64,000 nt of DNA from Actinomadura macrotermitis (lineage in GTDB: Bacteria; Actinomycetota; Actinomycetes; Streptosporangiales; Streptosporangiaceae), in contig NZ_WEGH01000005.1 in assembly GCF_009604375.1 (NCBI RefSeq), forward strand, positions 310,001 to 374,000. The letters run 5' to 3'. Positions 32,294 through 40,100 of this stretch are shown piece by piece. Every line of letters begins with the position of its first letter. The first letter of the stretch is position 1. Below the pieces are notes generated by a model, which was not told where the DNA came from, ran no database searches, and saw only the letters and a program-made list of their open reading frames with translations. The translations under genes were made by a program, and so were the position numbers.

Positions 32294-32323
32294 GCCCGTG
32301 TGGTTTCTGCCCGTGTGGTTTCT
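32294..32323. repeat. 15-bp perfect tandem duplication
   Basis: GCCCGTGTGGTTTCT occurs twice back to back at 32294-32308 and 32309-32323, about 30 bases before the recombinase start. It could be a paired regulator site or a slippage product. No other copy was noticed nearby. Confidence 0.7.
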
Positions 32324-32351
32324 GTCGGTGGGGCGCGGTAGCGTCCGGCGG

Positions 32352-33413
32352 GTGCGTCCCATCGATGTTGAGCGTCTGCCCGTGGCCGAGTGCGTCGACC
32401 GCTATGTCGAGATGGTGCGGGCCAAGACCTCGACGGGCACGCTGGCGCCCTCGACGGCGGAGGTGTACGCGCGCGACGTGCACACCTTCGGGGAGCTGGC
32501 CGGCCTCGACCGGGTGCTGGACGATCTGACCGGCGGCGACGTCGACGAGGTGCTGCTGCGGTTCGCGCGCAAACCCGACGGCCGCCGCGCCACGGCGGGG
32601 CCGACAGCGGGGACGGCGGCGGCCGGGGACGGGGCGCCGCTGCAGAGCGCCTCGTCGCAGGCGCGGTTCCGCCGGTCGGTGTCGGCGTTCTTCCAGTACG
32701 CCGTCCTGGCCGGGTGGGTGCAGCTGAACCCGATGCCGGCGGTGACGGTCAAGCCCAAGCAGCGCGGCGGGCTGCGCGCCGAGCGGCGGGCGCTGACGGC
32801 CGAGCAGGCCGGCGGCCTGCTGGAGGCCGCCCAGGGGCTGGTGGAGACCGGCGAGCAGGACGAGGGCCGCGCCGACCAGCGCACACAGCTGCGCGACGGC
32901 CTGATCGTGCTGCTGCTGGCGGCGGTCGGGCCGCGGGTGTCGGAGCTGACCCGCGCCAACACCGAGGACTTCTTCGTCAACGACGGCACCCGGTACTGGC
33001 GGATCTTCGGCAAGGGCGGGCGGACCCGGGACGTGCCGCTGCCGGGCCCGGTCGCCCAGGTGCTGGACGCCTACCGCGCGCAGGGCCGGCCCGCGCTGGA
33101 CCGCGGCCGCGAGCCCAAGGCGCTGCTGCTGTCGTGGCGGGGGCGGCGGCTGGCGCGCGGCGACGTGCAGGCGGTGATCGACCGGGTGCTGGCGCGGGTC
33201 GAGCCCGGCCGGCGCCGCAGCGTGACCCCGCACGGGCTGCGCCACACCACCGCCACGCACCTGCTGGCCGCCGCCACCGACATGGACGCGGTGCGCCGCG
33301 TGCTGGGGCACGCCGACCTGTCGACGCTGGGCCGCTACCGCGACGAGCTGCCCGGCGAGCTGGAGGCGGCGATGCGGGTGCACCCGCTGCTCGGGCCGGT
33401 CAGGCCGCGATGA
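32352..33413 (+). CDS. tyrosine recombinase / integrase
   Basis: A 353-residue protein. The N-terminal SAM-like core-binding domain spans about 8-125, and the catalytic domain has all expected residues: Arg in VGPRVSEL (~195), Lys in FGKGGRTRDVPL, HGLRHTTATHLL (~294-305), His in VLGHADLSTLGRY (~320) and the nucleophile Tyr in that motif. This resembles XerC/D and phage integrases, with a ~25-residue Gly/Ala insertion around 80-100. The start is GTG at 32352. No attachment site, excisionase or tRNA is adjacent, so it may be a solitary recombinase. Its end overlaps the HAD gene by 14 bases. Confidence 0.88.
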   Translation: MRPIDVERLPVAECVDRYVEMVRAKTSTGTLAPSTAEVYARDVHTFGELAGLDRVLDDLTGGDVDEVLLRFARKPDGRRATAGPTAGTAAAGDGAPLQSASSQARFRRSVSAFFQYAVLAGWVQLNPMPAVTVKPKQRGGLRAERRALTAEQAGGLLEAAQGLVETGEQDEGRADQRTQLRDGLIVLLLAAVGPRVSELTRANTEDFFVNDGTRYWRIFGKGGRTRDVPLPGPVAQVLDAYRAQGRPALDRGREPKALLLSWRGRRLARGDVQAVIDRVLARVEPGRRRSVTPHGLRHTTATHLLAAATDMDAVRRVLGHADLSTLGRYRDELPGELEAAMRVHPLLGPVRPR

Positions 33414-34038
33414 GGGTGCGCGCCATCCGGTAGGCCTCGGCCAGGTCGCCGCCGCGGTAGTCCAGGGCGGCGATGCCGGCCAGGTGGTGGTCGGCGTTGA
33501 CCGCCACGGTATGGGACAGGTGGCGGAACAGCGGCGCGTCCGACATCGAGTCGCCGTAGGCGATGCACCGGTCCAGGGCCAGGCCGTGGCGGGTGCGCAG
33601 CCGCTCGGCCAGGCGCACCTTGTCGGCGGGGGTGAGGATCCCGGCGGGGTCCAGCGGCGCGGCGAAGGGCGGCGGAGGGAACCGCGAGGCCAGCACCTCC
33701 CCGAAACCCAGGTCCAGCAGGTGGCGGGCGAAGAAGTCCGGGGACATGGTGATGACGGCCGAGTGCTCGCCGCGGGCGGCGATGTCGGCGCACACCTCGG
33801 CGATGCCCTCCAGCCACGGGCCGCCGGTGTAGGCGGCCAGGACCTGCTCGGGCGTCAGGGCGCGCCACAGGCGGTGGATCTCGGCGGAGAACCCGCGGGT
33901 GTCGATCGATCCGGCGGCGAAGCGCGCCTCCAGATCGGTCAGCTCGGCCAGGGTGCCCAGGTGGCGGGCGATCTGCAGGTTGGCGGTGGTGCCGGTGAGC
34001 AGAGTGCCGTCCATGTCGAAGATGTGCAGGATTCCCAC
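33400..34038 (-). CDS. HAD family phosphatase (PSP-like, HAD-IB)
   Basis: A 212-residue hydrolase: nucleophile motif HIFDMDGTLLTGTTAN at residues about 5-20, motif II ITMSPDFFARHLL, and motif III/IV GDSMSDAPLF near 170. These match the HAD-IB phosphoserine-phosphatase-like subfamily. The substrate is not known and is likely a small phosphoester. The GTG at 34038 starts directly before the first strand. The frame continues upstream without similarity. It ends convergently with the recombinase gene. Confidence 0.88.
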   Translation of the reverse strand: MGILHIFDMDGTLLTGTTANLQIARHLGTLAELTDLEARFAAGSIDTRGFSAEIHRLWRALTPEQVLAAYTGGPWLEGIAEVCADIAARGEHSAVITMSPDFFARHLLDLGFGEVLASRFPPPPFAAPLDPAGILTPADKVRLAERLRTRHGLALDRCIAYGDSMSDAPLFRHLSHTVAVNADHHLAGIAALDYRGGDLAEAYRMARTLIAA

Positions 34039-34197
34039 GCGCTGATCATGGCGGAGCGGACGGGGCCGGCGCCACCGGGTTTGCCGCCCGTGCGGGCCGC
34101 GGGACATGACATCCTCTACAGGCAGGTGAACAGAGGGTGAACGCGCAGCGTCTACCGCAAGAGGCCGGTCACCGCCCCGGGGGGATGAGGAAGCAGC

Positions 34198-34926
34198 ATG
34201 CACGCGCCAGATTTCAGCGCCGCCTGGTACCGCGCCGTCACCGAGTTCGCGCAGGGGACGCCCGGCTGGGTGCACGCCTTCGCCGAGATCGGCACCGACG
34301 CCGGGATGCTGCTGTTCGCGGCGCTGTTCGCCGCCGGCTGGTGGCGGGCCCGCCGGGACGGGCCGCGCGCGATGGCGCTGGCGCTGCTGGGACCGTGCGC
34401 GGTGATCGCGGCGTACCTGGTGAGCGAGGTGTCCAAGAGCCTGCTGCAGGAGGAGCGGCCCTGCCGCGCGGTGGCGCACGCGATGAACATCGCCGCCTGC
34501 CCGGCGCCCGGCGACTGGTCCTTCCCCAGCAACCACTCCACCATCGCGGCCGCGTCGGCCGCGGCGATCGTGCTGGCATGGCGGCGCACGGCGCCGCTGG
34601 TGCTGCCGCTGGCGGCGCTGATGGCCTTCTCCCGCGTCTTCGTCGGCGTGCACTACCCCCACGACGTGGCGGCGGGCTTCCTGGTCGGGGTGAGCGTGGC
34701 GCCGGCGGCGGCGCTGGTCGCGGCGCGCTGGGCGGTGACGCCGGTGACGGCGCTGCGGGCCCTGCCGGCCGGGGCACTGCTGCTGGGGACCGGCCCCGCC
34801 GCGGCGCCCCTCCCGCCCGCGGCGGCGGTGACGATGCCCGACGTGATGGGCGGCCTGGGCCCGGTCCCGCCCGACCCCCGGCCCCTGCAGCCCGCGCCGG
34901 GACGGCACCGCCGCCCCGGCGCCTGA
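34198..34926 (+). CDS. PAP2 superfamily membrane phosphatase
   Basis: A 242-residue polytopic protein with the three phosphatase motifs: KSLLQEERPC (KxxxxxxRP) near residue 80, FPSNHST near 110 and SRVFVGVHYPHD near 145. Members dephosphorylate lipid phosphates such as undecaprenyl diphosphate or phosphatidate on the outer face of the membrane. The C-terminal ~50 residues are Pro-rich and probably disordered. The ATG at 34198 follows GGGGGATGAGGAAG. It stands upstream of the sigma/alkyltransferase pair without obvious link. Confidence 0.9.
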   Translation: MHAPDFSAAWYRAVTEFAQGTPGWVHAFAEIGTDAGMLLFAALFAAGWWRARRDGPRAMALALLGPCAVIAAYLVSEVSKSLLQEERPCRAVAHAMNIAACPAPGDWSFPSNHSTIAAASAAAIVLAWRRTAPLVLPLAALMAFSRVFVGVHYPHDVAAGFLVGVSVAPAAALVAARWAVTPVTALRALPAGALLLGTGPAAAPLPPAAAVTMPDVMGGLGPVPPDPRPLQPAPGRHRRPGA

Positions 34927-34996
34927 ACACCGCGCGGCTTTGCCCGGCCCGGACCGCAACCTGCGCGCGGCGGCCGGTGTTAGCCAGGATGTGACC

Positions 34997-35584
34997 GTGA
35001 CCGACCCAGCCCCCGTCTGCGCCCCCGACCCGGCGCAGCAGGTCGTGGCGGCCCTGGCGGCCGACCTGGACACCGGCTTCGCCGCCCTGTACGAGCGCTA
35101 CCGGGCACCGGTGTTCTCCACCGCGCTGCGCCTGTGCGGCCGCCGCGCCGAGGCCGAGGACCTGGCCGCCGAGACGTTCCTGCGCGCCTACCGCGCCCTG
35201 TGCGGGTACCCGCCCGCCCGCATCGCCGACCTGCGGCCGCGCCCCTGGCTGCTGACGATCCTGGCCAACCAGTGGCGCAACGACCTGCGCACCGCGGCCC
35301 GGCGCCCGCGGCCGGCCCCCGAGACCGACGCGCCCGACGCCCCCGACCCGCGCCAAAGCGTCGAGGACGCCGCCGAACGCCACGAGACCGGTCGCGAACT
35401 GGCCGCCGCGCTGGCCGCGCTCACCCCCGCCCAGCGCGCCGCCGTCGTGCTGCGCCACGTCGCCGACCTGCCCGTCGCCGAGATCGCCGACGTGCTCGGG
35501 CTGGCCGAGGGCACCGTCAAATCCCACATCTCCCGGGGCCTGGCCCGGCTCCGCACGCTGCACACCCCTGGGGGCACCCCATGA
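34997..35584 (+). CDS. ECF sigma factor coupled to alkylguanine transferase
   Basis: A 195-residue sigma factor. Region 2: FAALYERYRAPVFSTALRLC, AEDLAAETFLRAYRALCGYP. Region 4: LTPAQRAAVVLRHVADLPVA, EIADVLGLAEGTVKSHISRG. Of two GTG codons (34991 and 34997), the second has AGGA seven bases upstream. No anti-sigma gene follows. Instead the next frame, overlapping by four bases (ATGA), encodes an O6-alkylguanine transferase with an Ada-type zinc domain. Control of an alkylation response is therefore a reasonable hypothesis. Confidence 0.88.
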   Translation: MTDPAPVCAPDPAQQVVAALAADLDTGFAALYERYRAPVFSTALRLCGRRAEAEDLAAETFLRAYRALCGYPPARIADLRPRPWLLTILANQWRNDLRTAARRPRPAPETDAPDAPDPRQSVEDAAERHETGRELAAALAALTPAQRAAVVLRHVADLPVAEIADVLGLAEGTVKSHISRGLARLRTLHTPGGTP

Positions 35585-36354
35585 CCGATCCCGCCACCGA
35601 TCCCGCCACCGACCCGCTGGTCCAGGCCCTGTCGGGCCTGGCCGCCGACGCGCCGGGCACGCTGTTGGAACGCATCGCCGCCCGCCGCGTCCACGTCCCG
35701 GGCCCCCTGCCCGGCGAGCACGCCGACCTGCAGGTCGCCTTCACCGACCAGGGCGTGGCGTTCGTGCGCGCCGGCCTGGACGAGCACGAGTTCGCCCGCG
35801 CGTTCCGCGCCCGCTTCGCCCGCCCCCTGCTGCCGGCCGACCGGCCCCCCGCCGGGCTGCTGCCCGCGCTGCGCGCCGGCCGCCCCGGCGCCCTGCGCCT
35901 GGACCTGCGCGGCCTCAGCGACTTCGAGGCCGCCGTGCTGCGCGCCGCCGCCGCCATCCCGCGCGGCCAGACCCGCCCCTACGCCTGGATCGCCCGCCAG
36001 GCCGGCCACCCGCGCGCCGTGCGCGCCGTCGGGACCGCCCTCGGCCGCAACCCCGTCCCCCTGCTGATCCCCTGCCACCGCGTCACCCGCTCCGACGGCA
36101 CCCCCGGCCGCTACATCTTCGGCGACGCCGCCAAACAGCACCTGCTGCGCGCCGAGAACGTCGACCTGGACCAGGTCGCCGACCTGGCCCGCCAGGGCGC
36201 GCTGCTGATCGCCTCCGACACCACCGGCATCGTGTGCTACCCCACCTGCGCCGACGCGCGCCGCATCACCCCCGCCCACCGCCACGGCTTTCGCACCCTG
36301 GCCGCCGCCCGCGCCGCCGGCTACCGGCCCTGCCGCCACTGCCACCCCGCCTAA
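35581..36354 (+). CDS. methylated-DNA--cysteine methyltransferase with C-terminal Ada zinc domain
   Basis: A 257-residue fusion. The N-terminal ~110 residues form a weakly defined domain (VQALSGLAADAPGTLLERIA). The middle is the alkyltransferase core with active-site IPCHRV near residues 163-168. The end is an Ada-type four-cysteine zinc site: CYPTC near 219-223 and CRHC near 250-253 (HGFRTLAAARAAGYRPCRHC). In E. coli Ada the zinc domain precedes the methyltransferase and an AraC-type HTH links them. Here the order is reversed and there is no HTH. Both alkyl acceptors (O6-guanine and phosphotriester) appear present. It is co-translated with an ECF sigma factor. Confidence 0.9.
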   Translation: MTDPATDPATDPLVQALSGLAADAPGTLLERIAARRVHVPGPLPGEHADLQVAFTDQGVAFVRAGLDEHEFARAFRARFARPLLPADRPPAGLLPALRAGRPGALRLDLRGLSDFEAAVLRAAAAIPRGQTRPYAWIARQAGHPRAVRAVGTALGRNPVPLLIPCHRVTRSDGTPGRYIFGDAAKQHLLRAENVDLDQVADLARQGALLIASDTTGIVCYPTCADARRITPAHRHGFRTLAAARAAGYRPCRHCHPA

Positions 36355-36373
36355 AAGGACCGAGGGGGCCGGG

Positions 36374-37000
36374 TCAGGGGCGCACGGGGACCTCGGCGAA
36401 CCCCGTCGCGCCGCGCCGCACGCTCACCCGGCCCCCCGTCACCTCGGCCGCCCACGCCTCGAACCGCGCCAGCTCCGCCGCCGGCACCGGCACGTCGGCC
36501 TCCACCGCCTGCCCGTAGCGCACGTCCGACGGCAGCGGCCCGCGCGCGTGCAGATCCCCCAGGAACCGGCCCGCCACGGCGTGCTCCACCCGCGCCGTCA
36601 CCGTCACCACCGGCCGCAGCTCCACCACCCCCACCGCCTCCAGCGCCTCGGCGACCGCCTGCCCGTAGGCGCGCACCAGCCCGCCCGCGCCCAGCTTCAC
36701 CCCGCCGAAATACCGCGTCACCACCGCGGCGGTGCCGGTCAGGCGCCGCCGCACCAGCACCTCCAGCATCGGCACGCCCGCCGTCCCGGCCGGCTCGCCG
36801 TCGTCGCTGCTGCGGGTGAACTCCCCCCGCGCGCCCACCACATAGGCGCTGCAGTTGTGCGTGGCGTCGCGGTGCGCCCGCCGGTGCGCCTGCACGAACG
36901 CCGCCGCCTCGGCCGCGTCGCCCACCCGCGCCAGCGTGCACACGAAACGCGACCGCCGCACCACCAGCTCGTGCGCACCGCCGCGCGCGACCGTGCGCAT
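36374..37000 (-). CDS. IMPACT/YigZ family protein
   Basis: A 208-residue protein: FVCTLARVGDAAEAAAFVQA, RRAHRDATHNCSAYVVGA, RSSDDGEPAGTAGVPMLEVL and VTRYFGGVKLGAGGLVRAYG are the hallmark motifs of the IMPACT family (YigZ), linked to translation regulation in eukaryotes and of unclear role in bacteria. The second domain (~140-208) is the UPF0029 C-terminal fold. The ATG at 37000 was chosen because similarity begins at RTVARGGAHEL. It lies 38 bases after the DUF3152 gene on the same strand. Confidence 0.9.
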   Translation of the reverse strand: MRTVARGGAHELVVRRSRFVCTLARVGDAAEAAAFVQAHRRAHRDATHNCSAYVVGARGEFTRSSDDGEPAGTAGVPMLEVLVRRRLTGTAAVVTRYFGGVKLGAGGLVRAYGQAVAEALEAVGVVELRPVVTVTARVEHAVAGRFLGDLHARGPLPSDVRYGQAVEADVPVPAAELARFEAWAAEVTGGRVSVRRGATGFAEVPVRP

Positions 37001-37038
37001 CACCACCGGCCCGCCGCCCGCGTCCCCGCCCACCGGCC

Positions 37039-37938
37039 TCAGCCCGGGAACGGCCACGGATTGGGCCGGCACCCCTGCAGCGACTTGGTCTGCTGCACCA
37101 TCACCGGCGCCCGCCGGCCCGGCCCCGGGCACTGCTGGTGCCCGTGCCCCAGCGCGTGCCCCACCTCATGGTTGATCACGTACTCGCGGTAGGTCGCCAG
37201 GTCCCGGCCGTAGGTGGGCGCGCCGATCCCCCAGCGCCGCGCGTTGATGATCGAGCGGATCCCGCTGCGGCACGACAGCTCCCCGCCGGTGCGCAGCGGC
37301 AGGCACAGCCGATCGGTCAGCGCCGGGCTCGACAGTGCCACGACGAACCGCACCGGCCCGCCCGCCACCCGCTGGAAACGCATCGCCCCGCCATGGCCCC
37401 AGCTGCGCGGATCGTTGAGGACCCGGTGCACCTCGGCGGCGAACGCCGCCGCATCGAACGGCAGCCCCCGCTCCATCTGCACGCTGTAGCGCACCACCGG
37501 GCCGCGCGACCCGCCCGGCGGCGCGGCCGCGCCCGGCACCGTGACGTACCGGCCGCTCGCCGCATGCGGCACCGCCACCTTCACCGGCTGGCGACGCCCC
37601 GCCACGACCGCCCCCGGCGACCGCTTGGCCGGCGACGGCGCGGCCCCGGCACGGCTCACCGGCGGCTGCCCGGCCGGACCGCCCGCCCGATCGGGCTTGC
37701 CGCCGCCGGACGGCGCCGACGAGCACGCGCCCGCCACCGCCGCCACCAGCACCGCCGACACCACCGGCGCCACCACCCGCCCCCGACGGCCGGCGCGCCG
37801 GCCGGCACGAGAGCCTGCGCGGGGGCCGGCGGCGCGGCGCGGACGGCCGATACGGGGGCCGCGCGACGGCGCGGCGGGCTGCGGCGGTTCGGTCTGGGCG
37901 TGCACGGCGCTCCGGATCAGATGATCACCAATGGTCAC
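37039..37938 (-). CDS. DUF3152 secreted/membrane-anchored metalloprotease-like protein
   Basis: About 299 residues. An Arg-rich cytoplasmic start leads to a single hydrophobic helix (VVAPVVSAVLVAAVAGACSS) that could serve as signal anchor or lipoprotein signal (AGAC lipobox). The external C-terminal ~170 residues are DUF3152, with the zinc-binding site NHEVGHALGHGHQQC near 265-279. Members are probable metallopeptidases of the actinobacterial surface. The GTG at 37938 is a choice made by context, since no strong ribosome site is visible. Upstream is a short non-coding gap. Confidence 0.85.
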   Translation of the reverse strand: MTIGDHLIRSAVHAQTEPPQPAAPSRGPRIGRPRRAAGPRAGSRAGRRAGRRGRVVAPVVSAVLVAAVAGACSSAPSGGGKPDRAGGPAGQPPVSRAGAAPSPAKRSPGAVVAGRRQPVKVAVPHAASGRYVTVPGAAAPPGGSRGPVVRYSVQMERGLPFDAAAFAAEVHRVLNDPRSWGHGGAMRFQRVAGGPVRFVVALSSPALTDRLCLPLRTGGELSCRSGIRSIINARRWGIGAPTYGRDLATYREYVINHEVGHALGHGHQQCPGPGRRAPVMVQQTKSLQGCRPNPWPFPG

Positions 37939-38032
37939 TGCGCATGGTAACCGCCCCGCCGCGCCCGCCCGCACCCCGCCCACCCCGCCGCGCACCGCGA
38001 CCGCAGGTCACAGGCGTTGCGGCGGTCCGGGC

Positions 38033-38818
38033 TCAGGCGCCCACGAGGGGGACCACGTCGGCGATGGAGTCCAGCACCCGTGACGGCCGGTAAGGGAACC
38101 GCTCGACCTCGTCGCTGCGGGTCACCCCCGACAGCACCAGGATCGTCTCCAGCCCCGCCTCCACGCCCGCGACCACGTCGGTGTCCATCCGGTCGCCGAC
38201 CATCGCCGTGCTCTCGCTGTGCCCGCCCACCACGTTCAGCGCGGTGCGCATCATCAGCGGGTTGGGCTTGCCCACGAAGTAGGGCGCCACCCCCGTCGCC
38301 CGGGTGATCATCGCGGCGACCGCGCCGGTCGCCGGCAGCGACCCCTCCATCGAGGGCCCGACCGGGTCGGGGTTGGTCGCCACGAACCGCGCCCCCGCCT
38401 CGATCAGCCGGATCGCCCGGGTGATCTGGGAGAAGCTGTAGGTGCGGGTCTCCCCCAGCACCACATAGTCGGGGTCCAGGTCGGTCAGCACGAACCCGGC
38501 CTCGTGCAGCGCCGTCGTCAGCCCCGCCTCGCCGATCACGTACGCCGACCCCTCGGGCCGCTGCCCGGCCAGGAACGCCGCCGTCGCCAGCGCCGAGGTG
38601 AAGATCGCCTCGGCGGGCACCCGCAGGCCGAGCGACCCCAGCCGCGCCGACAGGTCGCGCCGGGTGTAGATCGAGTTGTTGGTCAGCACCAGGAACGGCT
38701 TGCCCGAGGAGCGCAGCGCGTCCAGGAACTCCGCGGCGCCGGGGATGGCGTGCCCCTCGTGCACCAGCACCCCGTCCATGTCCGACAACCACGACTCGAT
38801 CGGCCCGCGCTCGTTCAT
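38033..38818 (-). CDS. HAD-IIA family hydrolase (NagD/AraL-like)
   Basis: A 261-residue phosphatase. The nucleophile motif is WLSDMDGVLVHEG near residue 12. LVLTNNSIYTRRDL follows, with GKPNPLMMRTAL and MVGDRMDTDVVAGVEAGLET near 190-215. This is the HAD-IIA (NagD) group that dephosphorylates small sugar phosphates and nucleotides. The ATG at 38818 begins right before the first strand. It stands alone on the minus strand between intergenic regions. Confidence 0.92.
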   Translation of the reverse strand: MNERGPIESWLSDMDGVLVHEGHAIPGAAEFLDALRSSGKPFLVLTNNSIYTRRDLSARLGSLGLRVPAEAIFTSALATAAFLAGQRPEGSAYVIGEAGLTTALHEAGFVLTDLDPDYVVLGETRTYSFSQITRAIRLIEAGARFVATNPDPVGPSMEGSLPATGAVAAMITRATGVAPYFVGKPNPLMMRTALNVVGGHSESTAMVGDRMDTDVVAGVEAGLETILVLSGVTRSDEVERFPYRPSRVLDSIADVVPLVGA

Positions 38819-39109
38819 GGCGCCATTGTCGCAGCCCGGCCCGGCCGCGCCCCGGAACGCCCCGCCCACCCCGGGCCGCGCCGGCCGCGCCCCGGAGGGC
38901 ACCCCCCTTTGACAGGCGAGGTGAAGACGGGTGCGGAAAACAGGTCATGAACGCCGTAATCCACGGATGATCGTTGATCACCCGGTGCCTGCGGGCGCCG
39001 CGGTCTTTTTCACTCCCGCCCGGCGGCCTATTCACCGCGGCGCGCACGCTTTCTGCCGCGACACTCCCGGAAATGCGCCATTATTAATGTTTCCGAGAAA
39101 AGGGGCGGT
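38819..39109. other. intergenic, about 290 bases
   Basis: Upstream of the NagD-like gene on one side and of a small putative lipoprotein on the other, hence a divergent promoter region. TTGACA at 38909-38914 and an AT-rich stretch around 39080-39100 (TTATTAATG) are promoter-like. No gene longer than 40 codons is supported. Confidence 0.5.
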
Positions 39110-39409
39110 ATGGGGGCCGGTTCCTCCGTGGTGAAGGCCGCCGCCGCGGCCGGGGCGCTGGCCCTGGCCCTGACGTCCTGTCAGGGGGACGGCAAGAAGC
39201 CCGCACCGCCCCGCCCCGGCGCCCCTGCCGGCGGCATCACCGGCGGCACCGGCACCGGCGCGGGCACCGCCGGGACGGCGAGGAGGGGGCGGCCCGTGCG
39301 CCGGTGCGCACGGGCCGCCCCCTCCTCAGCGGTGGCCGTCCCCGGGAGACGTGCCGGTCAGACGTTCACCCCGAAGTCGGACGCGATGCCCGACAGGCCC
39401 GAGGCGTAA
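39110..39409 (+). CDS. putative small lipoprotein, doubtful C-terminus
   Basis: A 99-residue frame with a good ribosome site (AAAAGGGG) and a lipoprotein-type start: VVKAAAAAGALALALTSC with lipobox LTSC, followed by a Gly/Thr/Pro-rich tail. From about residue 57 the frame runs through a perfect hairpin (39280-39327) that is the terminator of the terD-like gene on the other strand and overlaps the end of that gene. A coding gene this long here is suspicious. A shorter product or a frameshift is possible. The first 55 residues look real. Confidence 0.4.
   Translation: MGAGSSVVKAAAAAGALALALTSCQGDGKKPAPPRPGAPAGGITGGTGTGAGTAGTARRGRPVRRCARAAPSSAVAVPGRRAGQTFTPKSDAMPDRPEA
39280..39327. terminator. 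perfect hairpin terminator after the terD-like gene
   Basis: A 22-base arm beginning GAGGAGGGGGCGG (39280-39301), loop CGGT and the exact complementary arm (39306-39327). It lies 31 bases beyond the stop of the minus-strand TerD gene. Confidence 0.85.
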
Positions 39410-39933
39410 CCCTGGCCGACCGCGCGGAACTTCCACTCGGCGCCGTTGCGGTACAGCTCGCCGAACACCATCGCGGTCTCGGTGGAGGCGTCCTCGGTCA
39501 GGTCGTAGCGGGCCAGCTCGTTGCCGTCGGCCTGGTTCACCACCCGGATGAAGGCGTTGCGGACCTGCCCGAAGCTCTGCTGCCGGCCGTCGGCGTCGTA
39601 GATCGACACCGGGAACACGATCTTGGCGACCTCGGCGGGCACCGCCGCCAGGTTCACCTTGATCTGCTCGTCGTCGCCCTCGCCCTCGCCGGTCAGGTTG
39701 TCACCGGTGTGCTCCACCGACCCGTCGGGGCTCTTGAGGTTGTTGAAGAACACGAAGTGCTGGTCCGACACGACCTTGTTCTCCGCCGAGCACAGCAGCG
39801 CGCTGGCGTCCAGGTCGAAGTCGGTGCCGGTCGTGGTGCGCACGTCCCAGCCCAGACCCACCACGACCGCGGTCAGTCCGGGAGCCTCCTTGGTCAGCGA
39901 GACGTTGCCGCCCTTGCTCAGACTGACACCCAC
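39358..39933 (-). CDS. TerD family protein
   Basis: A 191-residue protein: VSLSKGGNVSLTKEAPGLTA, VVVGLGWDVRTTTGTDFDLD, SDQHFVFFNNLKSPDGSVEH, GDNLTGEGEGDDEQIKVNLA, with the acidic calcium-binding residues (DFDLD, GDDE) of the tellurium-resistance TerD/stress-protein family. The GTG at 39933 is preceded by GGAGGTAGACCA, and the frame upstream of it has no similarity. Such proteins occur in several copies in actinobacteria and are linked to general stress. Expression is monocistronic, ending in a perfect hairpin. Confidence 0.93.
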   Translation of the reverse strand: MGVSLSKGGNVSLTKEAPGLTAVVVGLGWDVRTTTGTDFDLDASALLCSAENKVVSDQHFVFFNNLKSPDGSVEHTGDNLTGEGEGDDEQIKVNLAAVPAEVAKIVFPVSIYDADGRQQSFGQVRNAFIRVVNQADGNELARYDLTEDASTETAMVFGELYRNGAEWKFRAVGQGYASGLSGIASDFGVNV

Positions 39934-40100
39934 TGGTCTACCTCCGTATCGGCCTCCGCGCGGGCCTGTCGCCCGCACGGTCTGTAACCAAGAACGGTAG
40001 TCACCCCACGCCGGTTCCCCCATGCCGACACGGCGTCACCCCCGTCACCCCCGTCACCCCCCGCCCCGCCTCCGCGCGGGCGGGGGCGGGGCGGGGCCGC

